Source: Amycolatopsis iheyensis (lineage in GTDB: Bacteria > Actinomycetota > Actinomycetes > Mycobacteriales > Pseudonocardiaceae). Taken from it: a stretch of DNA of 64,000 nucleotides. The position numbers and the translations under genes are program-made. Shown piece by piece: positions 19,969-28,492 of the stretch. The notes beneath the pieces are model-generated. The model searched no databases, was not told the DNA's origin, and was given only the letters and a program-made list of their open reading frames with translations. The first letter of the stretch is position 1; each line of letters begins with the position of its first letter. Location: NCBI RefSeq assembly GCF_024703995.1, contig NZ_JAMXQV010000002.1, forward strand, positions 1 to 64,000, given 5' to 3'.

Positions 19969-21849
19969 ATGCTGGAGAGCGAAACGCGCCCGGCGGCCAC
20001 CGCGCTCGGTGAGCTGCTGCGCAACGGGGAGCGCGCGCTCGAGGCCGACGGCGACCTGCGTGCCGGCCGCGAGTGGTTCGACCGGGCCTACCGGTTGGCC
20101 GAGGCCGAAGGCGACGGCATCGCGATGGCGCGCGCCGCGCTGGGCATGGGCGGGCTGTGGGTCCACGAGCACCGCAGCGCGCCCGCGGCGGCCTTGCTGC
20201 AAGCGCGGTTGCGCAGCGCACGCGAGGCCGTCGACCCGGGATCGTCGCCGGCCCTGCGGCTCAAGGCCCGGCTCGCGGGCGAGGCCGACTACGTCGCGGG
20301 GGAGAGCCAGGCGATCCTGGCGGTCCTGGAAGAGGCCAAGCGCGCGGGCGACCCGGTCGCCTGGGCCGAGGCCGCCAGCCTCGCCCACCACTGCCTGCTC
20401 GGCCCCGACCACGGCGGCCAGCGGCGCGCGCTCGCGCAGGAGCTGATCACCGAAGGCTTCCGCACCGGGCGGCGCAGTGACCTGCTGATGGGCCTGCTCT
20501 GGCGCACGGTCGACCACTTCCTCGACGGCGACCCGCACGCCCAGCGCGGGCTGGCCGACCTGCGCGGCCTGCTGGCCGAACGCGACCACCTCGCGGTCGG
20601 GTTCGTGCTGGACGCGATCGACGTCATGCTCACCGTCCGCGCCGGCCGCTTCGACGACGCCGAAGCACGCGCGGCGGCCTGCGCGCGGCGGGGCGAGCAG
20701 GCCGGGGACGCCGACGCGACGGGCTGGTACACCGCCCAGCTCGGGGCGATCCGCTGGTACCAGGGCCGGGTCGCGGAGCTGCTGCCGGTGCTGCGCGAGA
20801 CGGTCCATTCACCGACGCTCAGCGCGGTGGACAACGCGCTGATCGCGGGGCTGGCCGTGGCCGCCGCGGCGGCCGGCGACGAGCGCGAGGCCGCCGGCGC
20901 GCTCGCCCGGCTGCGTGGCCGGGACCTGGCGCTGCTGCCGCGCTCGAGCAGCTGGCTCGTGTCGATGTACGGGATCGTCGAGACGGCCTACCTGCTCTCC
21001 GACGTCGACTCGGCGCTCGCCGCGTACGCCCTGCTGACGCCGTTCGCGCGGCTGCCGATGACGGCCAGTCTCGGCGTCGCGTGCTTCGGCTCGGTGCAGC
21101 ACGCGCTGGGCGTGGCCATGCTGACCGCGGGCGAGACCGGCCGCGCCACCGAGCACTTCCGGGCGGCCGTGCGCGACAACCTCGCGCTGGCCCACTGGCC
21201 GGCCGCGGCGCTTTCGCGGGCCCGGCTCGCGCAGGCCTTGGGCCCCGCTTCGGCCGAAGCCGGGCGTGAGCTGGCCGCGGCGACGCGCGAGGCCGAGCAG
21301 CTCGGGATGGTGCTGCCCGCCTTCGCCGCCCGCGTCGAGGACCGCCGCGTGACGTGCCGTCGCGAGGGCAGCCACTGGCGCTTCGCCCTGGACGGGCGGT
21401 CCGCGGTGGTCGAGCACAGCGTCGGAATGGGCTACCTCGCGACGCTGCTGGACAACCCGGGCCACGAGCTGACGGCCGTCGAGCTGGCGCACGGGGTCCT
21501 CGCCGAGGCGACGTCCGCGCAGCCGGTGCTCGACCCGGCCGCGACCAGCCACTACCGGCGCTGGCTCGCGAACCTCGAGGCCGAGCTCGACGAGCACGAG
21601 GCCAACCACGACACCGGCCGGGCGGAGAAGGTCCGCACCGAACGCGACTGGCTGCTCGGCGAGCTGTCGGCCGCCGCGGGACTCGCCGGCCGCGTCCGCG
21701 AGTTCGCGGGCGCGGAGGAGAAGGCGCGGATCGCCGTCGGCAAGGCGATCCGCCGTGCGCTGACCCGGATCGCGGCCGCCGACGCGGTGATCGGCGACGT
21801 CCTGCGCGACGGCGTCCACACCGGTGCCCGCTGCAGCTACCAGCCCTGA
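19969..21849 (+). CDS. TPR-like regulatory protein, lacks recognisable DNA-binding domain
   Basis: A 626-residue soluble protein that is almost wholly helical. Residues about 8-430 contain TPR-like helix pairs rich in Ala, Arg and Glu (for example GRFDDAEARAAACARRGEQ). The C-terminal 190 residues contain a WRFALDGRSAVVEHSVGMGY segment followed by charged helices; this part resembles a region found at the end of some actinomycete AAA/TPR transcription regulators. No ATP-binding site and no clear HTH is visible. A long purine-rich tract (GGGGGAGAGGGGGCGGGG) precedes the ATG. It converges with the PLC-like gene, one base apart. Its function cannot be assigned. Confidence 0.75.
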   Translation: MLESETRPAATALGELLRNGERALEADGDLRAGREWFDRAYRLAEAEGDGIAMARAALGMGGLWVHEHRSAPAAALLQARLRSAREAVDPGSSPALRLKARLAGEADYVAGESQAILAVLEEAKRAGDPVAWAEAASLAHHCLLGPDHGGQRRALAQELITEGFRTGRRSDLLMGLLWRTVDHFLDGDPHAQRGLADLRGLLAERDHLAVGFVLDAIDVMLTVRAGRFDDAEARAAACARRGEQAGDADATGWYTAQLGAIRWYQGRVAELLPVLRETVHSPTLSAVDNALIAGLAVAAAAAGDEREAAGALARLRGRDLALLPRSSSWLVSMYGIVETAYLLSDVDSALAAYALLTPFARLPMTASLGVACFGSVQHALGVAMLTAGETGRATEHFRAAVRDNLALAHWPAAALSRARLAQALGPASAEAGRELAAATREAEQLGMVLPAFAARVEDRRVTCRREGSHWRFALDGRSAVVEHSVGMGYLATLLDNPGHELTAVELAHGVLAEATSAQPVLDPAATSHYRRWLANLEAELDEHEANHDTGRAEKVRTERDWLLGELSAAAGLAGRVREFAGAEEKARIAVGKAIRRALTRIAAADAVIGDVLRDGVHTGARCSYQP

Positions 21850-21850
21850 G

Positions 21851-23251
21851 TCACTCGACCGCGCCGGACAGCAGGTTCTGGTACCAGGCGTCGTACGGGT
21901 GGTTCGTCGCCGGGTAGTTCGCGAGCGGGCTGGTCGCCTCGCTCGCGGAGTCGAAGTCCCAGCCCCGCACCAGCTTGCCCGACTGCCGCGCGGCGGTGAT
22001 GAACGCGGACTGCGTCGCGGGCGCCCCGTAGAACAGCGCGCCCTGCTGCAGTTCCGCGCTGTCGCCCTGCTGGAACTCGTCGAAGGCCACCTGCCGGTAG
22101 CGGATCCGGTCGCCGGTGAGGCTCGCGGTGTCCGCGCGCAGCGTGTTCGACGGCGTCGGGCCGTCCGCGCCCGTCCACACCTTCACGCGCCGGGCGCCGT
22201 TCGTGGCGGTGTCCTTGGCGAAGCGCGCGTCCGATGTCTTCGCGTTGCCGGTCCACGAGACCGCGGTGGCCGACAGCGTGCCGGTCCACGCCCAGTTCTG
22301 AGCGTTGCTCTGGCTCTTGTGGATCTCGCGCAGGTGCGTGCCGTCGGTGAAGGCGACCGTCGGCAGCACGCCGTTGTCGTACTGCTTGCTGGCCTGCCAG
22401 GTGATCTCGCCGTCCGCGCCGAGCTTGCCGACGTGCGACCAGAGCGTGGTGGCGCTCTGCGACTGGTGCACCTCGACGAGGTCGCCGTTGTCGTTCAGGG
22501 CGACCGCCGGCGTCTGCCCGCTGTCGTACTTCCCGTGCCGGAGCCAGGTGATCCGGCCGTCGGCGCCGTAGGTCCCGGTCCAGTACCAGAGCGCGCCGCC
22601 GCCGGAGTCGTGCACCTCGACGAGCTGGCCGCGGCCGTTGAGCGCGACGGCCGGGTGGGCGCCGACGTCGCGCTTGTACTCGCTGCGGCTGCCGCCGTCG
22701 CCGGAGAGCAGGGGCAGCACGCGCCCGCGCAGCGCGTCCACGGTCGGCGAGCCCGCCGGGTAGTCCTGCGCGCGCAGCAGCCGGGTGCCGAACACCGACT
22801 CCAGCTCCTGGTTGACCGCGGTCAGGTTGCCGGCCGCGAAGTTCGCGTTGTCGGTCAGGTCGTCCTTCAGGTCGAGCATGACGACGATCGGCGCGGCCGA
22901 GGGGTGCGCCGCGGACCAGGTGTTCACCACCGACAGCCAGTCGCGCAGGTTGTTCGACGCCGGGTTGCCGCCGCTGTGGTCGACCGCGTTGCCGGGGGAG
23001 TCGTGCCCGACGCCGTAGTCGTGGTTCGTCGCGTACCCGTTGTCGTGCACGTCCAGCTCGATGAACCGGACGCCGTGGTCGAGCTGGTAGGAGAGCGACT
23101 TCTTGGCGCCGTCGACGTCGCCCGAATAGCTGTTGTGCGTGGCGCGGAAGACCGAGCCGGTGAACGGCGGGCTCGCGGCCTCGGCCGTCCCGCCGGTGAG
23201 CAGCGCGGCGGTGGTGAGCGCTGAGACGGCCAGTGCGGGCAGACGGGTCAT
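21851..23251 (-). CDS. Secreted phosphatidylinositol-specific phospholipase C-like protein with internal repeats
   Basis: A 466-residue exported protein (signal peptide 1 to about 26, cleaved near AEAA). The PI-PLC X-type barrel has its catalytic His in RATHNSYSG, the second region FIELDVHDNGY, and IVVMLDLKDD. The middle of the protein (about 195-335) is inserted into or follows the barrel and contains three to four repeats of about 45 residues with the pattern PAVALNxxGxLVEVHxSxS; such repeats look like a beta-propeller or lectin-like module. The remaining C-terminal part, ending in LVRGWDFDS, completes the barrel. Family members cleave phosphoinositides or act as phosphodiesterases. Substrate and the role of the repeats are unknown. 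Confidence 0.82.
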   Translation of the reverse strand: MTRLPALAVSALTTAALLTGGTAEAASPPFTGSVFRATHNSYSGDVDGAKKSLSYQLDHGVRFIELDVHDNGYATNHDYGVGHDSPGNAVDHSGGNPASNNLRDWLSVVNTWSAAHPSAAPIVVMLDLKDDLTDNANFAAGNLTAVNQELESVFGTRLLRAQDYPAGSPTVDALRGRVLPLLSGDGGSRSEYKRDVGAHPAVALNGRGQLVEVHDSGGGALWYWTGTYGADGRITWLRHGKYDSGQTPAVALNDNGDLVEVHQSQSATTLWSHVGKLGADGEITWQASKQYDNGVLPTVAFTDGTHLREIHKSQSNAQNWAWTGTLSATAVSWTGNAKTSDARFAKDTATNGARRVKVWTGADGPTPSNTLRADTASLTGDRIRYRQVAFDEFQQGDSAELQQGALFYGAPATQSAFITAARQSGKLVRGWDFDSASEATSPLANYPATNHPYDAWYQNLLSGAVE

Positions 23252-23393
23252 CCTCGGGTCCTCACGTCGGGAACGGGCCGCCGATCATCCTGGCCGCCCG
23301 GAGCCTTCGCTGTCTCGAATTCCGGGTGGAACGTCGTGGAACGGCCGTGGAACGCCAAGGAAGGGACAGCAGGACGTCGAGGGAGGAACCACC

Positions 23394-23825
23394 GTGACCT
23401 ACGCAGGAGGACCCCAGTACCCCGATCCGGCCCGGCCGGTGCCGCCGCGGGCCGGGCCGCCCGGCCCGGCCCAGCCCCCGGCCGCCGCGCCGAAGAAGGG
23501 GAAACGGCGCCAGAAGATCGTGCTCACCGTGTTCCTGATCGTCGTGGCCGGGATCCTCGCCCTGGTCTGGGCGCTGAGCCGGGACAACGGCGAGAACGCC
23601 CAAGTCGGGAACTGCGTCACCGAAAGCGGCGAGAACTACGTGAAGATCGTCGACTGCGGGGCGGCGAACGCGACCCTGAAGGTCGTCGGGCGGGTCGAGG
23701 ACAAAACGCAGATCGAAGCCCAGGTCAGCGCCTGCAACGGATATCCGGACGCGGATTCGGTGTTCTGGGAGGGCAAGGAAGGGCAGACCGGCGTCGTGCT
23801 CTGCCTGGCGAAGACCGGCAAGTAG
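23394..23825 (+). CDS. Small membrane-anchored protein, LppU-like
   Basis: A 143-residue protein. Residues 1-40 are Pro-rich with a basic KKGKRRQK stretch, residues about 43-65 are one transmembrane helix, and the rest is an extracytoplasmic domain with four Cys residues (GNCV, VDCG, SACNGY, VLCL) that probably form two disulfides. The pattern VGNCV...VDCGAANATLKVVGR resembles mycobacterial LppU and its streptomycete relatives, but no lipobox is present here. GGGAGG precedes the GTG start. The next gene begins at its last base. Function unknown. Confidence 0.72.
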   Translation: MTYAGGPQYPDPARPVPPRAGPPGPAQPPAAAPKKGKRRQKIVLTVFLIVVAGILALVWALSRDNGENAQVGNCVTESGENYVKIVDCGAANATLKVVGRVEDKTQIEAQVSACNGYPDADSVFWEGKEGQTGVVLCLAKTGK

Positions 23826-24418
23826 TGGCCGCGCGGAAGTTCTCGTTCACCGGCTCCGGCGAGCTGCGGGTCTCCAGCGGCGGGCGCACGCTCGCCGCGG
23901 CGGGCGACGTGATCGTGATCGGTGACCGGGTCTTCCGGCTGGCCGAGGTGGACCGGGTCGCCTACCACGCGGCGGCCCGGGCGCACCAGGCCAGCTACGC
24001 GCTGGGCCTGGCCCGCGGCCCGGTGCGCAGCCGGTTCGTGTTCGACGCCTTCCGCCGCGGCAGCGAGCTCGAAGAGGCACGCGAGACCTGGCGCCGGCTG
24101 GTCGAACTGGTGGAAGCCGCGGCCTGTCCGCGGATCGCGCGGGCCGCGGTCGACACGATCACCGCCGGCGCCACCGCGCGGTTCGGCCGGCACCCGCGGA
24201 TCGTCGCCGACGCCGAGGGCCTGCGGCGGTGGTGCGCGCCGAAGGTGCCGTGGGCCGCGGTGCTCGGCGCGGACCTGCACGCCGGGCAGGTCCGCGTGTG
24301 GACCGGCGGCCCGGAGCCGGCCTTGGCCACCGGCATGGCCGGCTGGAACGCCGTCGTCCTGCCGCGGGTCGCCGGAATGATGGTCGGCCGCGAAAAAGAA
24401 TCACCGGGAAGCCATTGA
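23825..24418 (+). CDS. Hypothetical protein coupled to the LppU-like gene
   Basis: A 197-residue cytosolic protein. Its GTG start uses the final base of the preceding TAG, so it is probably translated by re-initiation. The N-terminal 60 residues are a small beta-rich unit (VIVIGDRVFRLAEVDRVAY), followed by helices with ARETWRRLVELVEAA and a C-terminal segment ending in NAVVLPRVAGMM. No known catalytic motif was recognised. Codon use is typical of the window, which supports it being a real gene. Confidence 0.6.
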   Translation: MAARKFSFTGSGELRVSSGGRTLAAAGDVIVIGDRVFRLAEVDRVAYHAAARAHQASYALGLARGPVRSRFVFDAFRRGSELEEARETWRRLVELVEAAACPRIARAAVDTITAGATARFGRHPRIVADAEGLRRWCAPKVPWAAVLGADLHAGQVRVWTGGPEPALATGMAGWNAVVLPRVAGMMVGREKESPGSH

Positions 24419-24501
24419 TCACGATTTCCGCGGAAGGACCGGAAAATGCTCACGGAATCGGAGATCGACTGTCCGTTGTGTCGCATTCGCCGGACCGTTT
24501 G

Positions 24502-24520
24502 GCGATTTATGCCAAATCGC
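24502..24520. promoter_or_regulatory. Inverted repeat upstream of the LAL regulator
   Basis: GCGATTT (24502-24508) and AAATCGC (24514-24520) form a perfect repeat with a five-base spacer. TTGGC...GCCAA forms an overlapping repeat. The stretch is AT-rich compared with its surroundings and lies 82 bases before the regulator start, so it is a candidate operator or promoter element. Confidence 0.45.
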
Positions 24521-24602
24521 GGCGCGGATTCGGTACTCGGCCGGGTCCGGCGTGGTCATTATCCGATGAACGGGTGAGCAGGGGGCAGGGGAGGCAGTGG
24601 GT

Positions 24603-27176
24603 GTGGCGAACGACTGGCCGCTGGTCGGCCGCGAACAGGACCTGGCGTTCGCGCGCCGGGCGCTGGCCGACGCGGAGGTGTGCGGGCTGCTGCTGACCGG
24701 CCGGGCCGGCGCCGGCAAGACGCGGCTGGCCAAGGTGCTGCTGGCCGAGCTGGCCGACGGCGGCGCGCGCACGCACTGGGTGCGCGCGATGTCGTCGGCC
24801 TCGACGATCCCGTTCGGCGCCTTCGCCCACCTCCTGCCCGGCAGCGCGGACGGCACGGCCGACCGCGCCCACCGGCTCAACCAGGTGGCCGGCCACCTGA
24901 CCCGCGGCGCGGAGGGCCGGCGGCTGGTGCTGTGCGTCGACGACGCGCACCTGCTCGACGACCTGTCCGCGACCCTGGTGCACCAGCTGGCCGCGACCGC
25001 GTCGGCGTTCGTGATCGTCATCGCGCCGCACGGGGTGAGCGTGCCCGACCCGGTGTTCGCGATGTGGAAGGACCGCGTCGCCGAACGGCTGGACGTCCGC
25101 GAGCTCACCCGGCCGCAGACCACCGAGCTGATCACCGCGGCCCTCGGCGGCCGGCTCGACGACGGCGCCGAGCACCGGCTCTGGCACCTGACCCTGGGCA
25201 ATCCGCTGTTTCTGCGCGAGCTGGTGCAGGGCGGGCTCGACAGCGGATCGCTCTCGGGCGCGGACGGCGTGTGGCGCTGGAGCGGCACGCTCACCGCCAC
25301 CCCGCGCCTGGTCGAGCTGATCGAGACCCGCACCGACCGGGTCGACGCCGACGAGCGGCGGCTGCTGGAGCTGCTGGCCTTCGGGGAGCCGCTGGGCAGC
25401 GAGCCGCTGGTGCGCCTCGGCGCCGGGCGCGTCCTGGCCTCGATGGAGCAGGCCGGGCTGGTGGTGTCCGAACGCACCGGGCGGCGGCTCGACGTCCGGC
25501 TCGCGCACCCGCTCTACGCCGAGGTGATCCGGCGCCGGACGTCCCCGCTGCGCCAGCGCGACACCTACCGGATCCTCGCCCAGACCCTGGACCTCACCGG
25601 CGCACGCCGCGCCGAGGACAAGCCGCGGCTGGTGCGCTGGCGGCTGGCGGCCGGGTTGCCGACCGATCCGCAGCTGGTCCGGGCCGCCGCCGAGACGTTG
25701 CTGCGCAAGGACTTCCCGCAGGCCGAGCAGCTGGCCGCGGAGGCGGTCCGGCTCAGCGGCGGGTTCGGGGCGAAGTTCCTGCTGGCCCAGGTCCGCGTCG
25801 CGGGCGGCCGGCCCGCCGACGCCGACGCGCTGCTGGCCGAGCTCGCGGGCGAGACGGTGTCGGACGCGCAGCACGCCCGTGTCGCGGCGACGCGGGCGCG
25901 GAACCTGGCGTTCGGCCTGGACCGGTTCGCCGACGCCGACGCGGTGCTGGACACCGCGGAGACGGCGGTGTCGGGACCACAGGACGACCTCGTGACCGCG
26001 CGGGCGGCGTTGCGCGCGGCGGCGGGAGCGTCCCGCGAAGCGCTCGAACTGCTCGGGCCGGTGCTGGACCGCAACCGGCGCGGTGACGCGCTGCGGCTGG
26101 CGGCGCTGGTCGTCGCGGCCGGGGCGCTGGCTTCGTCCGGGCGGACGGAGGCGTGCCTCGGCGTCGTCGAGGAGGGGCTGGCGATCGCGTCGCGGATCGC
26201 CGACGGTTCGGCGCCCGGGGCGCGGGTCCGGCTGGAACACGCGCGGATCGTCGCGCTGTGCCGGGCGGGCCGGCTGGAGGAGGCAGAGGACCGGGCCGGG
26301 GACGACTACCGGGACGCCGTCCGGGACCGCTGGGGCCCGGCGGTGGCCGGCGCGGCGGCGTCGCTCGGGACGGTCGCGCTGGCGTACGGCAACGTCCGGG
26401 GCGCGGTCCGCTGGCTGCGGGAGGCGTTGGCCGCGGACGCGCACGACCAGCCGTACGAGTTCCGGCCCGCGGTCGCCGCGGCCCTGGTCCGGGCGACGGC
26501 GATGAGCGGCCGCGTCACCGAGCCGTCGGGTGACTGGGACGGCGCGTGGGTGGCGGCGGCCCGCGGCGAGCTGTCCCGGGCGGCGTCCCTGGCCGCCTCG
26601 GCGGCCGCCGCCGCGGAAGCGGCCGGCCGGCTCGCGGTCGCCGCCGAGATCCGCCACGACCTGGTGCGCTTCGGCGTCGCCTCCCCGGATCCCGGTTTCG
26701 AAGGTGGACCGCTGGCCGAGCTGTACGCCGCGCACGCGCGGGCGCTGGCCGCCACGGACGCCGACGCACTGGACGCCGTCGCGTCGTCGTTCGCCGACCT
26801 GGGCGCGCGGCTGCTGGCGGCGGAAGCGGCAGCCCAGGCCTCCCGAGCCCACCGGGCGGCGGGCCTCAACGGCAGCGCGGCGACGTCGGCGCAGCGGGCC
26901 CGGGCGTGGCTCGCGTCCTGTGAGGACGCCGCGACGCCGGCGCTGGCGTTGCTGGACACCCCACTCGACCTGACGGTGCGGGAGCTGGAGATCGCGCGTC
27001 TGGTGGCGACGGGGCTGACGAGCCGGGCGGTGGCGGACCGGCTGGTGGTGTCGGTGCGGACGGTCGACAACGTGCTGCACGGCGTCTACGCGAAGCTGGG
27101 TATTTCCGGGCGGCGTGAACTGGCTTCGGTGGTAGGTCCGCTCGTGTCGGGGAGTAGTCCCGGAGACGGCCCATAG
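24603..27176 (+). CDS. LAL-type LuxR transcriptional regulator with AAA ATPase domain
   Basis: An 857-residue regulator of the large ATP-binding LuxR (MalT-like) group. The Walker A motif is TGRAGAGKTR near residue 33, the Walker B is LVLCVDDAHLLDD near residue 115. The long middle (about 350-760) is TPR-like. The C-terminal LuxR HTH is LTVRELEIARLVATGL followed by TVDNVLHGVYAKLGI. GTG at 24603 is preferred over GTG at 24597 because it sits eight bases from GGGGAGG. The repeat-protein operon starts 130 bases downstream on the same strand, which makes it a candidate regulator of that operon; this is positional inference. Confidence 0.9.
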   Translation: MANDWPLVGREQDLAFARRALADAEVCGLLLTGRAGAGKTRLAKVLLAELADGGARTHWVRAMSSASTIPFGAFAHLLPGSADGTADRAHRLNQVAGHLTRGAEGRRLVLCVDDAHLLDDLSATLVHQLAATASAFVIVIAPHGVSVPDPVFAMWKDRVAERLDVRELTRPQTTELITAALGGRLDDGAEHRLWHLTLGNPLFLRELVQGGLDSGSLSGADGVWRWSGTLTATPRLVELIETRTDRVDADERRLLELLAFGEPLGSEPLVRLGAGRVLASMEQAGLVVSERTGRRLDVRLAHPLYAEVIRRRTSPLRQRDTYRILAQTLDLTGARRAEDKPRLVRWRLAAGLPTDPQLVRAAAETLLRKDFPQAEQLAAEAVRLSGGFGAKFLLAQVRVAGGRPADADALLAELAGETVSDAQHARVAATRARNLAFGLDRFADADAVLDTAETAVSGPQDDLVTARAALRAAAGASREALELLGPVLDRNRRGDALRLAALVVAAGALASSGRTEACLGVVEEGLAIASRIADGSAPGARVRLEHARIVALCRAGRLEEAEDRAGDDYRDAVRDRWGPAVAGAAASLGTVALAYGNVRGAVRWLREALAADAHDQPYEFRPAVAAALVRATAMSGRVTEPSGDWDGAWVAAARGELSRAASLAASAAAAAEAAGRLAVAAEIRHDLVRFGVASPDPGFEGGPLAELYAAHARALAATDADALDAVASSFADLGARLLAAEAAAQASRAHRAAGLNGSAATSAQRARAWLASCEDAATPALALLDTPLDLTVRELEIARLVATGLTSRAVADRLVVSVRTVDNVLHGVYAKLGISGRRELASVVGPLVSGSSPGDGP

Positions 27177-27306
27177 GTAGATCGTCTCGGTTCGGGGCGG
27201 TAAGCCGAGTACCCCGCTACTCATGACCCGGGCGGCCCGCGGCCCAAGACTGGATGACAACGGAGGGGCACGGGCTTCACCGAAGCGAAGGTCAGGAGTG
27301 CACAGG

Positions 27307-28467
27307 ATGACGACTTCATCGGGCGACGTTTTCCAGAACGAGCAGGGCTCGGGCGGCTCGGGCGGGAACCAGTTCAACGAGCAGGCTTCCACGGGTGGGC
27401 GTGGGGACATCTTCCAGAACGAGCAGGGCTCGGGGGGTTCCGGTGGGAACCAGTTCAACGAGCAGGCTTCGACCGGCGGCGGTGGCGGGGACATCTTCCA
27501 GAACCAGCAGGGCTCGGGTGGCCACGGTGGGAACCAGTTCAACGAGCAGGCCTCGACCGGCGGCTCGGGCAACATCTTCCAGAACGAGCAGGGTTCCGGT
27601 GGGCACGGGGGCAACCAGTTCAACGAGCAGGCGTCCACGGGCGGCCGCGGCGGCGACATCTTCCAGAACGAGCAAGGTTCGGGTCGCGGGGGCAACCAGT
27701 TCAACGAGCAGGCGTCGGCCGGTCACCACGGTGACGTGTTCCAGAACGAGCAGGGCTCGGGCGGCTCGGGTGGCAACCAGTTCAACGAACAGGCCTCGAC
27801 CGGCGGCCGCGGTGTGGGAGACATCTTCCAGAACGAGCAGGGTTCCGGTGGCCACGGCGGCAACCAGTTCAACGAGCAGGCTTCGACGGGCGGCCGCGGC
27901 GGCGACATCTTCCAGAACCAGCAGGGTTCTGGCGGTCACGGTGGGAACCAGTTCAACGAGCAGGCTTCGACGGGTGGCCGCGGCGGCGACATCTTCCAGA
28001 ACCAGCAGGGTTCCGGCGGGCACGGGGGCAATCAGTTCAACGAGCAGGCGTCCACGGGCGGCTCGGGCAGCATCTTCCAGAACGAGCAGGGTTCCGGTGG
28101 CCACGGCGGGAACCAGTTCAACGAGCAGGCCTCGACCGGCGGCCACGGGAACATCTTCCAGAACGAACAGGGCCAAGGCCACGGCGGGAACCAGTTCAAC
28201 GAGCAGGCCTCGACCGGCGGCCACGGGAACATCTTCCAGAACGAGCAGGGTTCCGGTGGCCACGGCGGCAACCAGTTCAACGAGCAGGCCTCCACGGGCG
28301 GCCACGGCAACATCTTCCAGAACGAGCAGGCCGGCGGCCACCACGGCGGAAACCAGTTCAACGAGCAGGCGTCCACCGAGCACCACGAGCACGAGCACCA
28401 CCGCGCCGAGGAGCACCACCACGACCACGGCGCCGAGCACCACCACCACGACGTCGACCACTACTGA
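27307..28467 (+). CDS. Asn/Gln/Gly-rich 13-repeat protein with His-rich tail, first gene of dynamin operon
   Basis: A 386-residue protein without signal peptide or transmembrane helix. Residues about 8-360 are 13 near-identical units of about 26 residues, each with the pattern GDIFQNEQGSGGHG followed by GNQFNEQASTGG. Unit length varies slightly (insertions of RGVG or HH, loss of SGG) but the two Asn/Gln cores never change except E/Q swaps. The last 30 residues are mostly His, Glu and Asp (EHHEHEHH, EHHHHD). AGGAG precedes the ATG by eight bases. Position before IniA/IniC-like GTPases corresponds to mycobacterial IniB, which is also repetitive and glycine-rich, though sequence similarity is not evident. 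Regular Q/N cores with Gly spacers recall curlin-type amyloid repeats. The role, perhaps a self-assembling scaffold, is inference. Confidence 0.85.
   Translation: MTTSSGDVFQNEQGSGGSGGNQFNEQASTGGRGDIFQNEQGSGGSGGNQFNEQASTGGGGGDIFQNQQGSGGHGGNQFNEQASTGGSGNIFQNEQGSGGHGGNQFNEQASTGGRGGDIFQNEQGSGRGGNQFNEQASAGHHGDVFQNEQGSGGSGGNQFNEQASTGGRGVGDIFQNEQGSGGHGGNQFNEQASTGGRGGDIFQNQQGSGGHGGNQFNEQASTGGRGGDIFQNQQGSGGHGGNQFNEQASTGGSGSIFQNEQGSGGHGGNQFNEQASTGGHGNIFQNEQGQGHGGNQFNEQASTGGHGNIFQNEQGSGGHGGNQFNEQASTGGHGNIFQNEQAGGHHGGNQFNEQASTEHHEHEHHRAEEHHHDHGAEHHHHDVDHY
27328..28385 (+). repeat. Tandem coding repeat, about 78 bp x 13
   Basis: In-frame DNA repeats of about 78 bp encode the 26-residue units. Highly conserved blocks are TTCCAGAAC and AACCAGTTCAACGAGCAG. 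Spacer codons for Gly, Ser, His and Arg vary more, and synonymous differences occur throughout, so the units are not a very recent expansion of one sequence. Confidence 0.88.
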
Positions 28468-28492
28468 GCCGGCGTAGGAAAAGGGAGCGGTC

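Noticed and set aside
27328..28385. Regular repeats that could suggest a CRISPR array
   Set aside because: Repeats are in-frame, 78 bp long, without unique spacers, and encode a continuous protein.
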